From Sulfurimonas sp. (GTDB lineage: Bacteria; Campylobacterota; Campylobacteria; Campylobacterales; Sulfurimonadaceae): DNA of 42,679 nucleotides. A program made the position numbers and the translations under genes. The stretch spans positions 1 to 42,679 of the forward strand of contig NZ_JALXBK010000096.1 of NCBI RefSeq assembly GCF_026991475.1, read 5' to 3'. The notes under the pieces were generated by a model, which saw only the letters and a list, made by a program, of their open reading frames with translations, was not told where the DNA came from and ran no database searches. Shown here one piece after another: positions 1-8,403 of this stretch. Each line of letters opens with the position of its first letter. The first letter of the stretch is position 1.

Positions 1-35
1 AGTTCATTACCAGTTGAAATTACTTCTCTTGCCAT
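1..35 (-). CDS. oorA: 2-oxoglutarate:ferredoxin oxidoreductase alpha subunit OorA (5' fragment only)
   Basis: Only the first 11 codons are inside the window. On the minus strand they read MAREVISTGNE, which fits the start of OorA, the subunit of the CoA-dependent 2-oxoglutarate:ferredoxin oxidoreductase that fixes CO2 onto succinyl-CoA in the reductive TCA cycle. The ATG shares one base with the oorD stop codon (TAATG), so translational coupling is likely. The oorD-oorA order is usual in Campylobacterota. The call rests on this short N-terminus plus position. Confidence 0.7.
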   Translation of the reverse strand, partial: MAREVISTGNE

Positions 36-385
36 TATTTAGCTCCTTCTTCTTCTAAAGACATATAATTGTTTGCAACAATTGCTGCTTGTCTCGCTTT
101 TGATTCATCTGTTAATTTAGCAAAACCTTTACCTGCTGCTTTTAGCTCTTTTCTATCTGCTACATAAATAGCAAAATCAGGACAAGACAATTCACATTCC
201 ATACAGCCTATACAAGCTTCTGGATGATCTATTGAAATCATTGCACCAAGCGTTGAAGTCTTTTCATAGACCATTCCAAGCACACCTGAAGGACATACAG
301 ATACACAAATATCACATGCTTTACAGTTACTTGTATTTACCCAAACTGGTTGGTTTCCTGGGTTTTCAGTTTTAAAAGTTCCCAT
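35..385 (-). CDS. oorD: 2-oxoglutarate:ferredoxin oxidoreductase delta subunit OorD (2x[4Fe-4S] ferredoxin)
   Basis: This 116-residue ferredoxin-like protein has two cysteine clusters, CKACDICVSVCP (about residues 21-32) and CIGCMECELSCP (about 58-69). Each is a CxxCxxCxxxCP motif ligating one [4Fe-4S] centre. In the Oor complex this subunit passes electrons between ferredoxin and the thiamine-containing catalytic subunits. A strong ribosome site, AGGAG, lies 6 bases before the ATG. The gene sits 155 bases after sucD on the same strand and overlaps oorA by one base. Product and substrate therefore adjoin: succinyl-CoA made by SucCD is carboxylated by Oor when the cycle runs reductively. Similar ferredoxin subunits occur in pyruvate oxidoreductases, but the sucCD/fumC/mdh context favours Oor. 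Confidence 0.88.
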   Translation of the reverse strand: MGTFKTENPGNQPVWVNTSNCKACDICVSVCPSGVLGMVYEKTSTLGAMISIDHPEACIGCMECELSCPDFAIYVADRKELKAAGKGFAKLTDESKARQAAIVANNYMSLEEEGAK

Positions 386-401
386 TTATTCTCCTAATTT
401 T

Positions 402-426
402 AAAATGTAGTTTAAGACCACATTTT
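402..426 (-). promoter_or_regulatory. small hairpin in the sucD-oorD gap, just ahead of the oorD ribosome site
   Basis: Arms AAAATGT (402-408) and ACATTTT (420-426) form a 7-bp stem with an 11-base loop. It lies between sucD and the oorD Shine-Dalgarno sequence in a 155-base gap. The rest of the gap is AT-rich with no clear -35/-10 pair; TTATAGTAAG on the minus strand is a possible weak -10. It may be an attenuator or a processing site, or it may have no role. Confidence 0.3.
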
Positions 427-540
427 ACTCTAATATTTTAAAAGAGTATCTAACTTACTATAAATTTACTCTAAAGTTGTGCTAATAACGCCCTACACCA
501 CTACATAATGTAACAAATATGGCTCACACAAAAATTAAAA

Positions 541-1416
541 TTACTTTTTAGCTAATACTTCGGCTACTGCTTTACCAATTTCTGCAGGACTAACAACAAC
601 TTTTACTCCAGCCGCTTCAAGTGCTGCCATTTTTTCAGCTGCAGTACCTGCAGTTCCTGAAACAATTGCACCCGCGTGCCCCATAGTTTTACCTTTAGGT
701 GCAGTCTGCCCTGCAATAAATGCAACAACTGGTTTAGTAATTTGTTCTTTAATAAGTTTAGCAGCTTGAATTTCAAGATCTCCACCAATTTCACCAATCA
801 TAACAATTGCTTCAGTTTCAGGATCTGCTTCAAACATTGGTAAAATTTGCTTGTATGAAAGACCAATAATTGGATCTCCACCAATACCAACAGCAGTAGT
901 AATTCCAAAACCTTCTTTACATACTTGATTTGCACCTTCATAAGTAAGTGTACCAGATTTTGAAATTAGTCCAACATTACCTTTTTTGAAAATCATACCA
1001 GGCATAATTCCAATTTTACACTCTTCAGCAGTAATAATACCAGGACAGTTTGGCCCAATAGTTTTCATATTGTGTTTTGTTGCATAAGCTTTTGCCATTT
1101 GCATATCTTTTACTGGAGCACCTTCTGTAATAATAACAGCAAGCTCTATGCCAGCTTCAGCAGCTTCCATTACTGCGTCACCAACAAATGCAGGTGGAAC
1201 AAAAATCATACTTACAGTTGCACCTGTATTTTTAACAGCCTCAGCAACAGTATTGAAAACGGGTTTACCTAAATGCTCTTGACCACCTTTGTTTGGCGTA
1301 ACACCACCAACAATTTGAGTTCCATAAGCAAGACACTGCTCAGCATGAAAAGAACCCTCTTTACCTGTAAAACCTTGAACGATTACTTTTGTATCTTTAT
1401 TTACTAAAATTGACAT
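541..1416 (-). CDS. sucD: succinyl-CoA synthetase alpha subunit SucD
   Basis: This 291-residue protein is full length for SucD. The N-terminal CoA-binding Rossmann domain carries [11 protein letters not shown] (11-21), and the phosphohistidine loop [12 protein letters not shown] (246-257) contains the active-site His247. With SucC it interconverts succinate + ATP + CoA and succinyl-CoA + ADP + Pi. Here it probably supplies succinyl-CoA to the oxidoreductase encoded next door. A GGAG ribosome site for sucD overlaps the end of sucC, which stops 6 bases before the sucD ATG. The pair is clearly one transcription unit with fumC and mdh upstream. Confidence 0.96.
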   Translation of the reverse strand: MSILVNKDTKVIVQGFTGKEGSFHAEQCLAYGTQIVGGVTPNKGGQEHLGKPVFNTVAEAVKNTGATVSMIFVPPAFVGDAVMEAAEAGIELAVIITEGAPVKDMQMAKAYATKHNMKTIGPNCPGIITAEECKIGIMPGMIFKKGNVGLISKSGTLTYEGANQVCKEGFGITTAVGIGGDPIIGLSYKQILPMFEADPETEAIVMIGEIGGDLEIQAAKLIKEQITKPVVAFIAGQTAPKGKTMGHAGAIVSGTAGTAAEKMAALEAAGVKVVVSPAEIGKAVAEVLAKK

Positions 1417-1422
1417 ATTTAA

Positions 1423-2595
1423 TTATTCTCCTTTTGCAGCAGCTACAGCTTTTGCTGCACCGTCACCTAAATCATCACCAACAATTAAGTTTGATATATT
1501 TGCATTTTTAAGAATTTCAGCAGCTTCTGGTGCATTTGTACCATCAAGACGAACAATAACAGGAACATTAACATCAGTAATTTTTGTTGCTTCAATAATA
1601 CCATTTGCAATACGGTCACATCTTACGATACCACCAAAAATATTTACAAAAATAGCTTTTACATTTGGATTTTTAAGAATAATCTCAAATCCTTTTGCAA
1701 CAGTCTCCGCATTTGCACTACCGCCAACATCAAGGAAGTTTGCAGGAGTTCCACCCATATGGTTAATTGTATCCATAGTACCCATAGCAAGTCCAGCACC
1801 ATTTACCATACAACCAATTTCACCATCAAGAGCAACATAAGAGAGACCATATTTAGAAGCTTCAACTTCATCTGGGTCCTCTTCACTTAAGTCTCTCATC
1901 GCTGCGATATCAGGATGACGACCAAGAGCAGAATTATCAAATCCCATTTTACCATCTAGTGCTAAAAACTCGCCATTTCCAGTTCTTACAAGTGGATTAA
2001 TCTCGATTAATTCTGCATCATTATCCATATATAATTTATAAAGTTTTGATGCAAAACTAATAATGTTTTTTTGCTCATTTTTGTCTGTAATTCCAAGACC
2101 AAACGCTAATTCTCGTCCATGAAATCCTTGAAAACCAATAGATGGATCAACTGGAACTGTAATGATTTTTTCAGGAGTTTTTTCAGCAACATCCTCAATA
2201 TTCATTCCACCCTCAGTAGATGCCATAATTAAAGGCATTTCCAATTTTCTATCTAAAACAACAGAGAGATAAAATTCATCTTTAATATCTGCTCCATCTT
2301 CAATGTAAAGCTTTTGAACAAGTTTACCTTCTGCAGTAGTTTGATGTGTTACTAAAGTCATTCCAAGTATTTCATTTGCTAACTCTTCAACTTCTTCAAG
2401 ACTCTTAGCAAGTTTTACACCACCACCAAGACCACGACCACCTGCATGAATTTGCGCTTTAACAACCCATACCGGACCACCTAACTGCTCAGCAGCAGTA
2501 ACTGCATCCTTAACGCTTTCAACCATTATACCTTTTGGTGTTGGAACACCATACTTAGCAAAAATTTGTTTTGCTTGATACTCATGTACATTCAT
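1423..2595 (-). CDS. sucC: succinyl-CoA synthetase beta subunit SucC
   Basis: This is a full-length 390-residue beta subunit. It begins MNVHEYQAKQIFAKYGVPTP, the hallmark N-terminus of the ATP-grasp domain. It contains the glycine-rich lid AQIHAGGRGLGGGVK and, near the C-terminus, the FVNIFGGIVRCD segment that contacts the alpha subunit and phosphohistidine. It binds nucleotide and succinate. It follows fumC by 40 bases and precedes sucD by 6, so fumarate-to-succinyl-CoA steps are clustered. Fumarate reductase itself is not in the window. Confidence 0.96.
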   Translation of the reverse strand: MNVHEYQAKQIFAKYGVPTPKGIMVESVKDAVTAAEQLGGPVWVVKAQIHAGGRGLGGGVKLAKSLEEVEELANEILGMTLVTHQTTAEGKLVQKLYIEDGADIKDEFYLSVVLDRKLEMPLIMASTEGGMNIEDVAEKTPEKIITVPVDPSIGFQGFHGRELAFGLGITDKNEQKNIISFASKLYKLYMDNDAELIEINPLVRTGNGEFLALDGKMGFDNSALGRHPDIAAMRDLSEEDPDEVEASKYGLSYVALDGEIGCMVNGAGLAMGTMDTINHMGGTPANFLDVGGSANAETVAKGFEIILKNPNVKAIFVNIFGGIVRCDRIANGIIEATKITDVNVPVIVRLDGTNAPEAAEILKNANISNLIVGDDLGDGAAKAVAAAKGE

Positions 2596-2635
2596 TTAAT
2601 CTCCTTATTTTAAATTAGTTTTTTCCGCACTAGCA

Positions 2636-4027
2636 CTATGCTTTTGGTGCAATCATCTCTTCTGGCTTAACATACTCATCAAATTGTTCAGCAGTTAAAA
2701 GACCAAGCTCAATTGCAGTCTCTTTAAGTGTTGAGTTATTTGCATGTGCAGTTTTTGCAATTTTTGCTGCGTTTTCATATCCAATATATGGATTAAGTGC
2801 TGTTACTAACATAAGTGAATTATTTAGGTAGTAATCAATTTTATCTTCAACTGGTTTTATACCAACTACAGCATTATCATTAAATGAAACAATAGAATCA
2901 CTTAAAAGTCTTACTGACTGTAAGAAATTATATGCAATTACAGGTTTAAATACATTTAACTCAAAATTACCTTGAGACGCTGCAAAACCAATAGTAGCAT
3001 CATTACCCATAACTTGACAAGTTACCATTGTAACGGCTTCACTTTGTGTAGGATTTACTTTTCCTGGCATAATTGAAGAGCCTGGTTCATTCGCAGGAAT
3101 TTCAATCTCCCCTATTCCACATCTAGGACCAGATGCCAACCATCTCACATCATTTGCTATTTTCATCATATCTGCAGATAGTGCTTTTAGGGCACCATGT
3201 GCAAATACAAGTGCATCATGAGATGTTAGGGCATGAAATTTATTTGGAGCTGTTATAAAGTCATGACCAGTAAGTTCTGAAAGTTTTTTAGCAACTCTTT
3301 CACCAAGTTCAGGGTGTGCATTAAGTCCTGTTCCAACAGCAGTTCCACCAAGGGCAAGCTCTCTTACAGCCTCTAGTGAATCTTTTGCCATTTTTTCAGA
3401 TTTATTAAGCATCTCTACCCAACCACTAATTTCTTGACCAAGAGTTAAAGGTGTAGCATCTTGAAGATGTGTTCGTCCAATTTTTACAATATGAGCAAAC
3501 TCTTCACTTTTTGCTTGAAGTGTAGCTTTTAATTTTGCAATAGCAGGTAAAAGTTGCTCTTCAACAGCAATAACAGAAGCTACATGAAGTGCAGTCGGAT
3601 AAGTATCATTTGAAGATTGTGATTTATTTACATCATCATTTGGATGAACAAGTTTTTCTACTCTAAAATCTCCACCTAAAATCTCTGTGGCACGATTTGC
3701 AAGCACTTCATTGTTGTTCATATTTGATTGTGTACCTGAACCAGTTTGCCATACAACTAAAGGATAATTTCCATCAAGTTTACCTGCAAGCATATCATCA
3801 GCAGCTTGCGCTATTGCATCTGCTTTTTTTGCATCAAGCTTACCTAAATCTTTATTTACAAGAGCTACTGCCTTTTTTAAATATGAAAATGCACGAGTAA
3901 TCTCATATGGCATTGTCTCTGCACCAATTTTAAAATTCTGTATACTTCTCTGCGTTTGTGCAGCCCAATAAGCATCAACAGGAACTTCAATTTCCCCCAT
4001 TGTATCTTTTTCAATACGAGTTTTCAT
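2636..4027 (-). CDS. fumC: class II fumarate hydratase FumC
   Basis: This 463-residue enzyme belongs to the aspartase/fumarase superfamily. The conserved regions are [10 protein letters not shown] (95-104), [10 protein letters not shown] (184-193, with catalytic-site His187) and the signature [11 protein letters not shown] (316-326, with the catalytic serine loop). It hydrates fumarate to malate reversibly and needs no iron-sulfur cluster, unlike class I fumarases. The gene lies 4 bases after mdh and 40 before sucC, so it is co-transcribed with both. Length and motifs are typical, and the start ATG follows a GGAG in the mdh end. Confidence 0.96.
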   Translation of the reverse strand: MKTRIEKDTMGEIEVPVDAYWAAQTQRSIQNFKIGAETMPYEITRAFSYLKKAVALVNKDLGKLDAKKADAIAQAADDMLAGKLDGNYPLVVWQTGSGTQSNMNNNEVLANRATEILGGDFRVEKLVHPNDDVNKSQSSNDTYPTALHVASVIAVEEQLLPAIAKLKATLQAKSEEFAHIVKIGRTHLQDATPLTLGQEISGWVEMLNKSEKMAKDSLEAVRELALGGTAVGTGLNAHPELGERVAKKLSELTGHDFITAPNKFHALTSHDALVFAHGALKALSADMMKIANDVRWLASGPRCGIGEIEIPANEPGSSIMPGKVNPTQSEAVTMVTCQVMGNDATIGFAASQGNFELNVFKPVIAYNFLQSVRLLSDSIVSFNDNAVVGIKPVEDKIDYYLNNSLMLVTALNPYIGYENAAKIAKTAHANNSTLKETAIELGLLTAEQFDEYVKPEEMIAPKA

Positions 4028-4031
4028 CTAT

Positions 4032-4988
4032 TTATTCTCCTTCAAAAAAATTGTTTGATTTTAATGTATTAATCAGACCTTCTACCGAAGCACATGACTG
4101 AGCAAACATTTTATTTTCTTTATCATCTAATGTGATTTCAATGATCTTTTCAGCACCTTTTGCACCTAACATTACAGGCACACCAGATACAACATCACTA
4201 TAACCATATTCACCTTCAAGACAAACAGCACATGGATGAATCTGTTTTGTATCTTTAAGAATTGCATCAACCATAATAGCTGCAGATTTTGCCGGAGCAT
4301 AATACGCTGAGCCAGTTTTAAGGTAACCCACAATTTCAGCTCCACCATGGCGCGTACGGTCAACAATTTCATCTATTTCTGTTTGGCTCAAAACATCTGT
4401 CAGAGGAACACCAGCTACTGTTGAGTAACGAGGAAGAGGAACCATATCGTCACCATGTCCACCCATGACTGAAGCACGAATCTGTCCTCCGCCATAGCCT
4501 AGTTTTTCTTGTATAAACGCAGCCATACGAGAACTGTCAAGAATTCCTGCCATACCAATTACTCTACTTCTTTCAAATCCACTCTCTTTAAGAGCAACAT
4601 AAGTCATAGCATCGAGAGGATTTGAAACCATAATAATTATAGCCTGAGGTGAATACTTTGCAACACCAAGCACCACTTCTTTTGTAATCTTTGCATTTAT
4701 CATAAGTAAGTCATCACGACTCATACCCGGTAATCTTGGGCTTCCAGCTGTAATAACTACAACATCACAATCTACAAGATCAGACATCTCTTCAGCAACA
4801 GAGACTACAGTATGACTTCTAACAGCAGAAGCAGCTTGGGACATATCTAACGCTTTTCCTTTTGCTACATCAATCTTATTATCACGAAGAATAATCTCAT
4901 GACAAGATCCTTGCATAGCAAGAGAATACGCAACTGTTGCACCAACGTTCCCTGCTCCTACAATACCTACTCTTTTCCCTTGACTCAT
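4032..4988 (-). CDS. mdh: malate dehydrogenase (LDH-like type)
   Basis: This 318-residue NAD-dependent dehydrogenase has a Rossmann glycine motif [10 protein letters not shown] (11-20). Arg91 in GMSRDDL selects malate over lactate, and the catalytic His178 lies in GGHGDDMVP. It interconverts malate and oxaloacetate. It is of the short LDH-like MDH class common in Campylobacterota. An AGGAGC ribosome site precedes the ATG. The upstream gap holds the icd terminator and then a nested hairpin inside the likely mdh leader (5013-5085). Mdh is therefore probably the first gene of an mdh-fumC-sucC-sucD transcript, possibly regulated at the leader. Confidence 0.94.
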   Translation of the reverse strand: MSQGKRVGIVGAGNVGATVAYSLAMQGSCHEIILRDNKIDVAKGKALDMSQAASAVRSHTVVSVAEEMSDLVDCDVVVITAGSPRLPGMSRDDLLMINAKITKEVVLGVAKYSPQAIIIMVSNPLDAMTYVALKESGFERSRVIGMAGILDSSRMAAFIQEKLGYGGGQIRASVMGGHGDDMVPLPRYSTVAGVPLTDVLSQTEIDEIVDRTRHGGAEIVGYLKTGSAYYAPAKSAAIMVDAILKDTKQIHPCAVCLEGEYGYSDVVSGVPVMLGAKGAEKIIEITLDDKENKMFAQSCASVEGLINTLKSNNFFEGE

Positions 4989-5012
4989 ATATGCTCCTTA
5001 AAATTAAATTAC

Positions 5013-5085
5013 AATGGCATTGAGTTTGAAATATACTTAAACAGTATGTGCGAACACACAACACTTAAGTACATCAAATGCCATT
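5013..5085 (-). promoter_or_regulatory. nested inverted repeats forming a long hairpin in the mdh 5' leader
   Basis: Three concentric inverted repeats share a centre. The outer arms are AATGGCATT/AATGCCATT (5013-5021 and 5077-5085). The middle arms are TACTTAA/TTAAGTA (5034-5040 and 5065-5071). The inner arms are TGTG/CACA (5047-5050 and 5055-5058) around a 4-base loop. In the minus-strand transcript the loop reads UUCG. The whole lies between the icd terminator and the mdh ribosome site, about 25 bases from the mdh ATG. It could be a regulatory leader RNA, an operator or an mRNA-stability element. No known riboswitch consensus is recognised. Confidence 0.5.
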
Positions 5086-5098
5086 TAACAACATAAAA

Positions 5099-5123
5099 AG
5101 TCATGTGTAATTTACACATGACT
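5099..5123 (-). terminator. Rho-independent terminator of icd
   Basis: A perfect 11-bp stem, AGTCATGTGTA / TACACATGACT, has a 3-base loop and is followed on the minus strand by TTTTT. It begins about 10 bases after the icd stop codon, so it should end the icd transcript before the mdh leader. On the plus strand it is followed by ATTTTT, so weak bidirectional action is possible. Confidence 0.82.
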
Positions 5124-5133
5124 ATTTTTAAAA

Positions 5134-7326
5134 CTAGATTGAATCTATAATAGCATTCAAAGTAGCAGATGGGCGCATTGCCGCAACAGCTTTTGCATTA
5201 TCTGGACGGTAATAACCACCAATATCTTTTGCCTCACCTTCTGAAGCTAAAAGTTCAGCAATAATTTTTTCTTCGTTTTCAATAAGAGCTTTTGCTATTG
5301 GGCGGAATTTAGCAGATATTTCAGCATTATCACTATCAGCTAAATCTTGTGCCCAATATTGAGCTACAAAAAAATGAGAAGCTTTATTGTCTGGCTCACC
5401 AACTTTTCTTGATGGAGCTTTGTTGTTGTCAAGGTATCTATTGTTTGCAACATCAAGTGCAGCAGTAACAGCCTCTAATTTTTCATCTGGATGTTTTTGC
5501 TCAATATATCTTAAAGATTCAGCAAGCGCTAAAAACTCACCTAGAGAATCCCATCTCAAATGTCCTTCTGAAAGAAACTGATCAACATGTTTAGGAGCAG
5601 ATCCACCAGCACCAGTTTCAAAAAGACCACCACCTGCTAATAATGGAACGATTGAAAGCATTTTTGCAGATGTTCCAAGCTCTAAAATTGGATACATATC
5701 AGTTAAATAGTCACGTAAAACATTACCAGTTACAGCAATAGAGTTTTTCCCTTCTCTAACACGAGCATTAGAAAATTTTGTAGCTTCCTCTACTTCCATA
5801 ATACGAATGTCTAAACCTTCCGTATCATGCAGTTTTAAGTACTCATTAACTTTTTTGATCATATTCGCATCATGAGCACGATTTTCATCTAACCAAAAAA
5901 TTGTTGGTACTTTTTCAATTCTAGCCCTCTCTACTGCAAGACGAACCCAATCTTTGATTGGAATATCTTTTGCACGAGACATTCTCCAAATATCACCTTC
6001 TTCTACTTTATGACTCATAAGAACATTTCCAGCAGCATCTTTTACTTCCATAGTTCCATCTTCAGGTACTTCAATAGTAGTTGGATGAGAACCATACTCT
6101 TCAGCTTTTTGAGCCATAAGACCAACATTTGCAACACTACCCATAGTGGTTACATCATATTGACCATTTTTTACACAATCCTCAATCATTGGACGATAGA
6201 AGTTAGCATAACAACGGTCTGGAATTACAGCTACACACTCTTCTGTTTTACCATCTTTGTTCCACATTTTTCCGCCATCACGAACAACAACAGGAAGCGA
6301 AGCATCAATAATAATATCGTTTGAAGCATGTAAATTTGTAATACCATTGTCACTATCAACCATAGCAATGTTTACATCACCATTATTAATCACATTTTTA
6401 AATGCTGCTAAAATTTCATCTTTTTTATCCGAATTCTCCAGTTTTTTCTCTAAATCACCAAGACCGAGGTTTGCATTTACACCAAGTTTTTCAAATTCAT
6501 CTGCATATTTGGCAAATACATCTTCAAAGAATACTTCAACAGCATGACCAAACATAATTGGATCAGATACTTTCATCATCGTTGCTTTTAGATGAAGTGA
6601 CCATAAAACACCATTCTCTTTTGCTCTTTGAATTGATTCTTTATAAAATTTACGCAATGCTTTTGCAGATAGAAATGTACCATCTAAAATCTCTTTATCT
6701 TTTGCATCAACATTTTTAAGAACTTTACCATTAAGTTCAATAGTTACGTTTTGCTCACCATCAATAATCACTGATTGTTCATTTGCATAAAAATCATCCG
6801 ATGACATTGAATCTACATAAGTTTTTGAATTTTCAGAAAAAGGACGTAATTTATGCGGGTTTTTCTTAGCAAAGTTTTTAACTGCTAGTGCTGCACGACG
6901 ATCTGAATTTCCTTCACGAAGGACAGGATTAACTGCCGAACCAAGACAAGTAGCATATTTTGCTTGAAGTGCTTTTTCTTCTTCACTCTCTGCATGTTCA
7001 GGATACTCCGGTAAAGCATACCCTTTTGATTGAAGTTCTGCAATACACTCTTTAAGTTGAGGAATTGAAGCAGAAATATTTGGAAGTTTAATGATATTCC
7101 CTTCTGGTTGTTGCACAACTTCACCTAAGTATGCTAATTCATTAGCCATCTTTTGGTCTTCTTTTAAATAATCTGCCATAGTTGCAATCACTCTAGCTGA
7201 TAAAGATATATCTCTCTCTTCTACCTCAATACCAGCTGTTTTTGTAAAAGCTTGCACAATTGGTAGTAATGAATATGTTGCTAAAGCCGGAGCTTCATCA
7301 ATTTTAGTCCAAATGATTTTTGACAT
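5134..7326 (-). CDS. icd: monomeric NADP-dependent isocitrate dehydrogenase
   Basis: This 730-residue protein is of the monomeric IDH type (about 740 residues), unrelated in length to the dimeric enzymes of about 410. Recognisable segments are IIWTKIDEAPALATYSLLPI near the N-terminus, the SNSDRR-like GNSDRRAALAVK region, DGGKMWNKDGK in the centre, and GTSAKMLSIVPLLAGGGLFETG toward the C-terminus. It interconverts isocitrate and 2-oxoglutarate + CO2 with NADP(H). In a reductive cycle it would carboxylate the 2-oxoglutarate made by Oor. A GAGG ribosome site precedes the ATG. It has its own terminator (5099-5123). The 132-base gap to mltG is AT-rich and contains TTGACT (7436-7441) and TATTAT-like (7409-7414) elements, but their spacing is too long for a confident promoter. 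Confidence 0.95.
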   Translation of the reverse strand: MSKIIWTKIDEAPALATYSLLPIVQAFTKTAGIEVEERDISLSARVIATMADYLKEDQKMANELAYLGEVVQQPEGNIIKLPNISASIPQLKECIAELQSKGYALPEYPEHAESEEEKALQAKYATCLGSAVNPVLREGNSDRRAALAVKNFAKKNPHKLRPFSENSKTYVDSMSSDDFYANEQSVIIDGEQNVTIELNGKVLKNVDAKDKEILDGTFLSAKALRKFYKESIQRAKENGVLWSLHLKATMMKVSDPIMFGHAVEVFFEDVFAKYADEFEKLGVNANLGLGDLEKKLENSDKKDEILAAFKNVINNGDVNIAMVDSDNGITNLHASNDIIIDASLPVVVRDGGKMWNKDGKTEECVAVIPDRCYANFYRPMIEDCVKNGQYDVTTMGSVANVGLMAQKAEEYGSHPTTIEVPEDGTMEVKDAAGNVLMSHKVEEGDIWRMSRAKDIPIKDWVRLAVERARIEKVPTIFWLDENRAHDANMIKKVNEYLKLHDTEGLDIRIMEVEEATKFSNARVREGKNSIAVTGNVLRDYLTDMYPILELGTSAKMLSIVPLLAGGGLFETGAGGSAPKHVDQFLSEGHLRWDSLGEFLALAESLRYIEQKHPDEKLEAVTAALDVANNRYLDNNKAPSRKVGEPDNKASHFFVAQYWAQDLADSDNAEISAKFRPIAKALIENEEKIIAELLASEGEAKDIGGYYRPDNAKAVAAMRPSATLNAIIDSI

Positions 7327-7458
7327 TGTTCGTCCTCATAGTTATATTTTAGATCCATCAATCTTACAATCCATGAATTTTATAAGTTCAATAATAACAC
7401 TAAGATATATAATATGCGTAAACCTTATAAAAATAAGTCAAGATATTTTAAATATGTT

Positions 7459-8403
7459 TCATTTTGTAGCATGCCTTATATTACGTAAATGTGTAGAATA
7501 GTTACATGCAAATTTATGTGTTCCTAATTTTGATTTTACAAAGTAAAGATAGTCTGTTTTTGCTGGAAATATCGCAGCTTTAATCGCATCAAACCCAACA
7601 TTGCATACTGGAATTTTAGGAACACCTTTATGTTTATATGTGTTATATATACTCATATCTTCCCTAATTCTCTTAGGAGTCACCTTAATATGTGAATATT
7701 TCCCATAATTCAGAGTGCCATCCATTTGTAACTTCATACCTTTTTTAAGACGATTATAAATTACAGAGCTTATTATAGGCATTTCAGCACTATTCGCTGA
7801 TTCTTTTTGAATAATAGATGCAAGTGCTACATAATGAAACCATTTTTTTTCATTGTATGTGCCAAAAATTTTATAGGAGAGCTGTTTTGTTTTACGTAGC
7901 GAAAGTTTAAGCAGAAGTTTTATTACAGTTGCTTCATGTATACCTATTGGCAACTGATATGTATCAGGTACAAATACTCCTTCACTATAAGGAGATTGGC
8001 GCTTATACTCTTTTTGTAAGGTCACTGCGTTTAGCTTTAGTTTTTTTGCTAATTCATTCAAAAAAACATATGTAGTCTCACCTGGAATAAGTGTTACTTT
8101 TTGTAGTGCAGCTTTAGAAGTCGTTAATTTATATAAAAAATCTGCTTTTGTATTACTTGAAGTTTTCAAATTTATCCATCCATTTTGCGGTGAACCAATT
8201 AGTCTTAAAAAGTATGTATCTAATTTATTTACATCATAATGATTTCGCTCTAATTGTGCTATAATTTGATTTATAGAACCCTTCGGTATATAGAGTATTT
8301 TAGCGGTTTGAATTGGCTTATTTAGGTAGTACATGAGAGATAGAGTTATTATTAAAATTATATCGAAAATATACATGAGTATTGTGAGTTTTTTTTCTTT
8401 CAT
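7459..8403 (-). CDS. mltG: endolytic murein transglycosylase MltG (YceG family)
   Basis: This 314-residue inner-membrane protein has one N-terminal membrane segment (about residues 8-27), a LysM-like region, and the catalytic YceG domain. The domain motif ASIIQKES (194-202) includes the catalytic-site Glu201, and FPAKTDYLYFV (279-289) is typical of the C-terminus. MltG cleaves nascent glycan strands and sets their length near the division and elongation machinery. The ATG at 8403 has a modest AAGAGA upstream. The first 71 bases overlap, antisense, the start of the divergent AsmA-like gene. A second in-frame ATG (8376) falls in a CATG shared with an ATG of that gene. Confidence 0.88.
   Translation of the reverse strand: MKEKKLTILMYIFDIILIITLSLMYYLNKPIQTAKILYIPKGSINQIIAQLERNHYDVNKLDTYFLRLIGSPQNGWINLKTSSNTKADFLYKLTTSKAALQKVTLIPGETTYVFLNELAKKLKLNAVTLQKEYKRQSPYSEGVFVPDTYQLPIGIHEATVIKLLLKLSLRKTKQLSYKIFGTYNEKKWFHYVALASIIQKESANSAEMPIISSVIYNRLKKGMKLQMDGTLNYGKYSHIKVTPKRIREDMSIYNTYKHKGVPKIPVCNVGFDAIKAAIFPAKTDYLYFVKSKLGTHKFACNYSTHLRNIRHATK

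Noticed and set aside
7400-7441. TTGACT ... TATTAT as the icd promoter
   Set aside because: The spacing is 21 bases, too long for a standard promoter.
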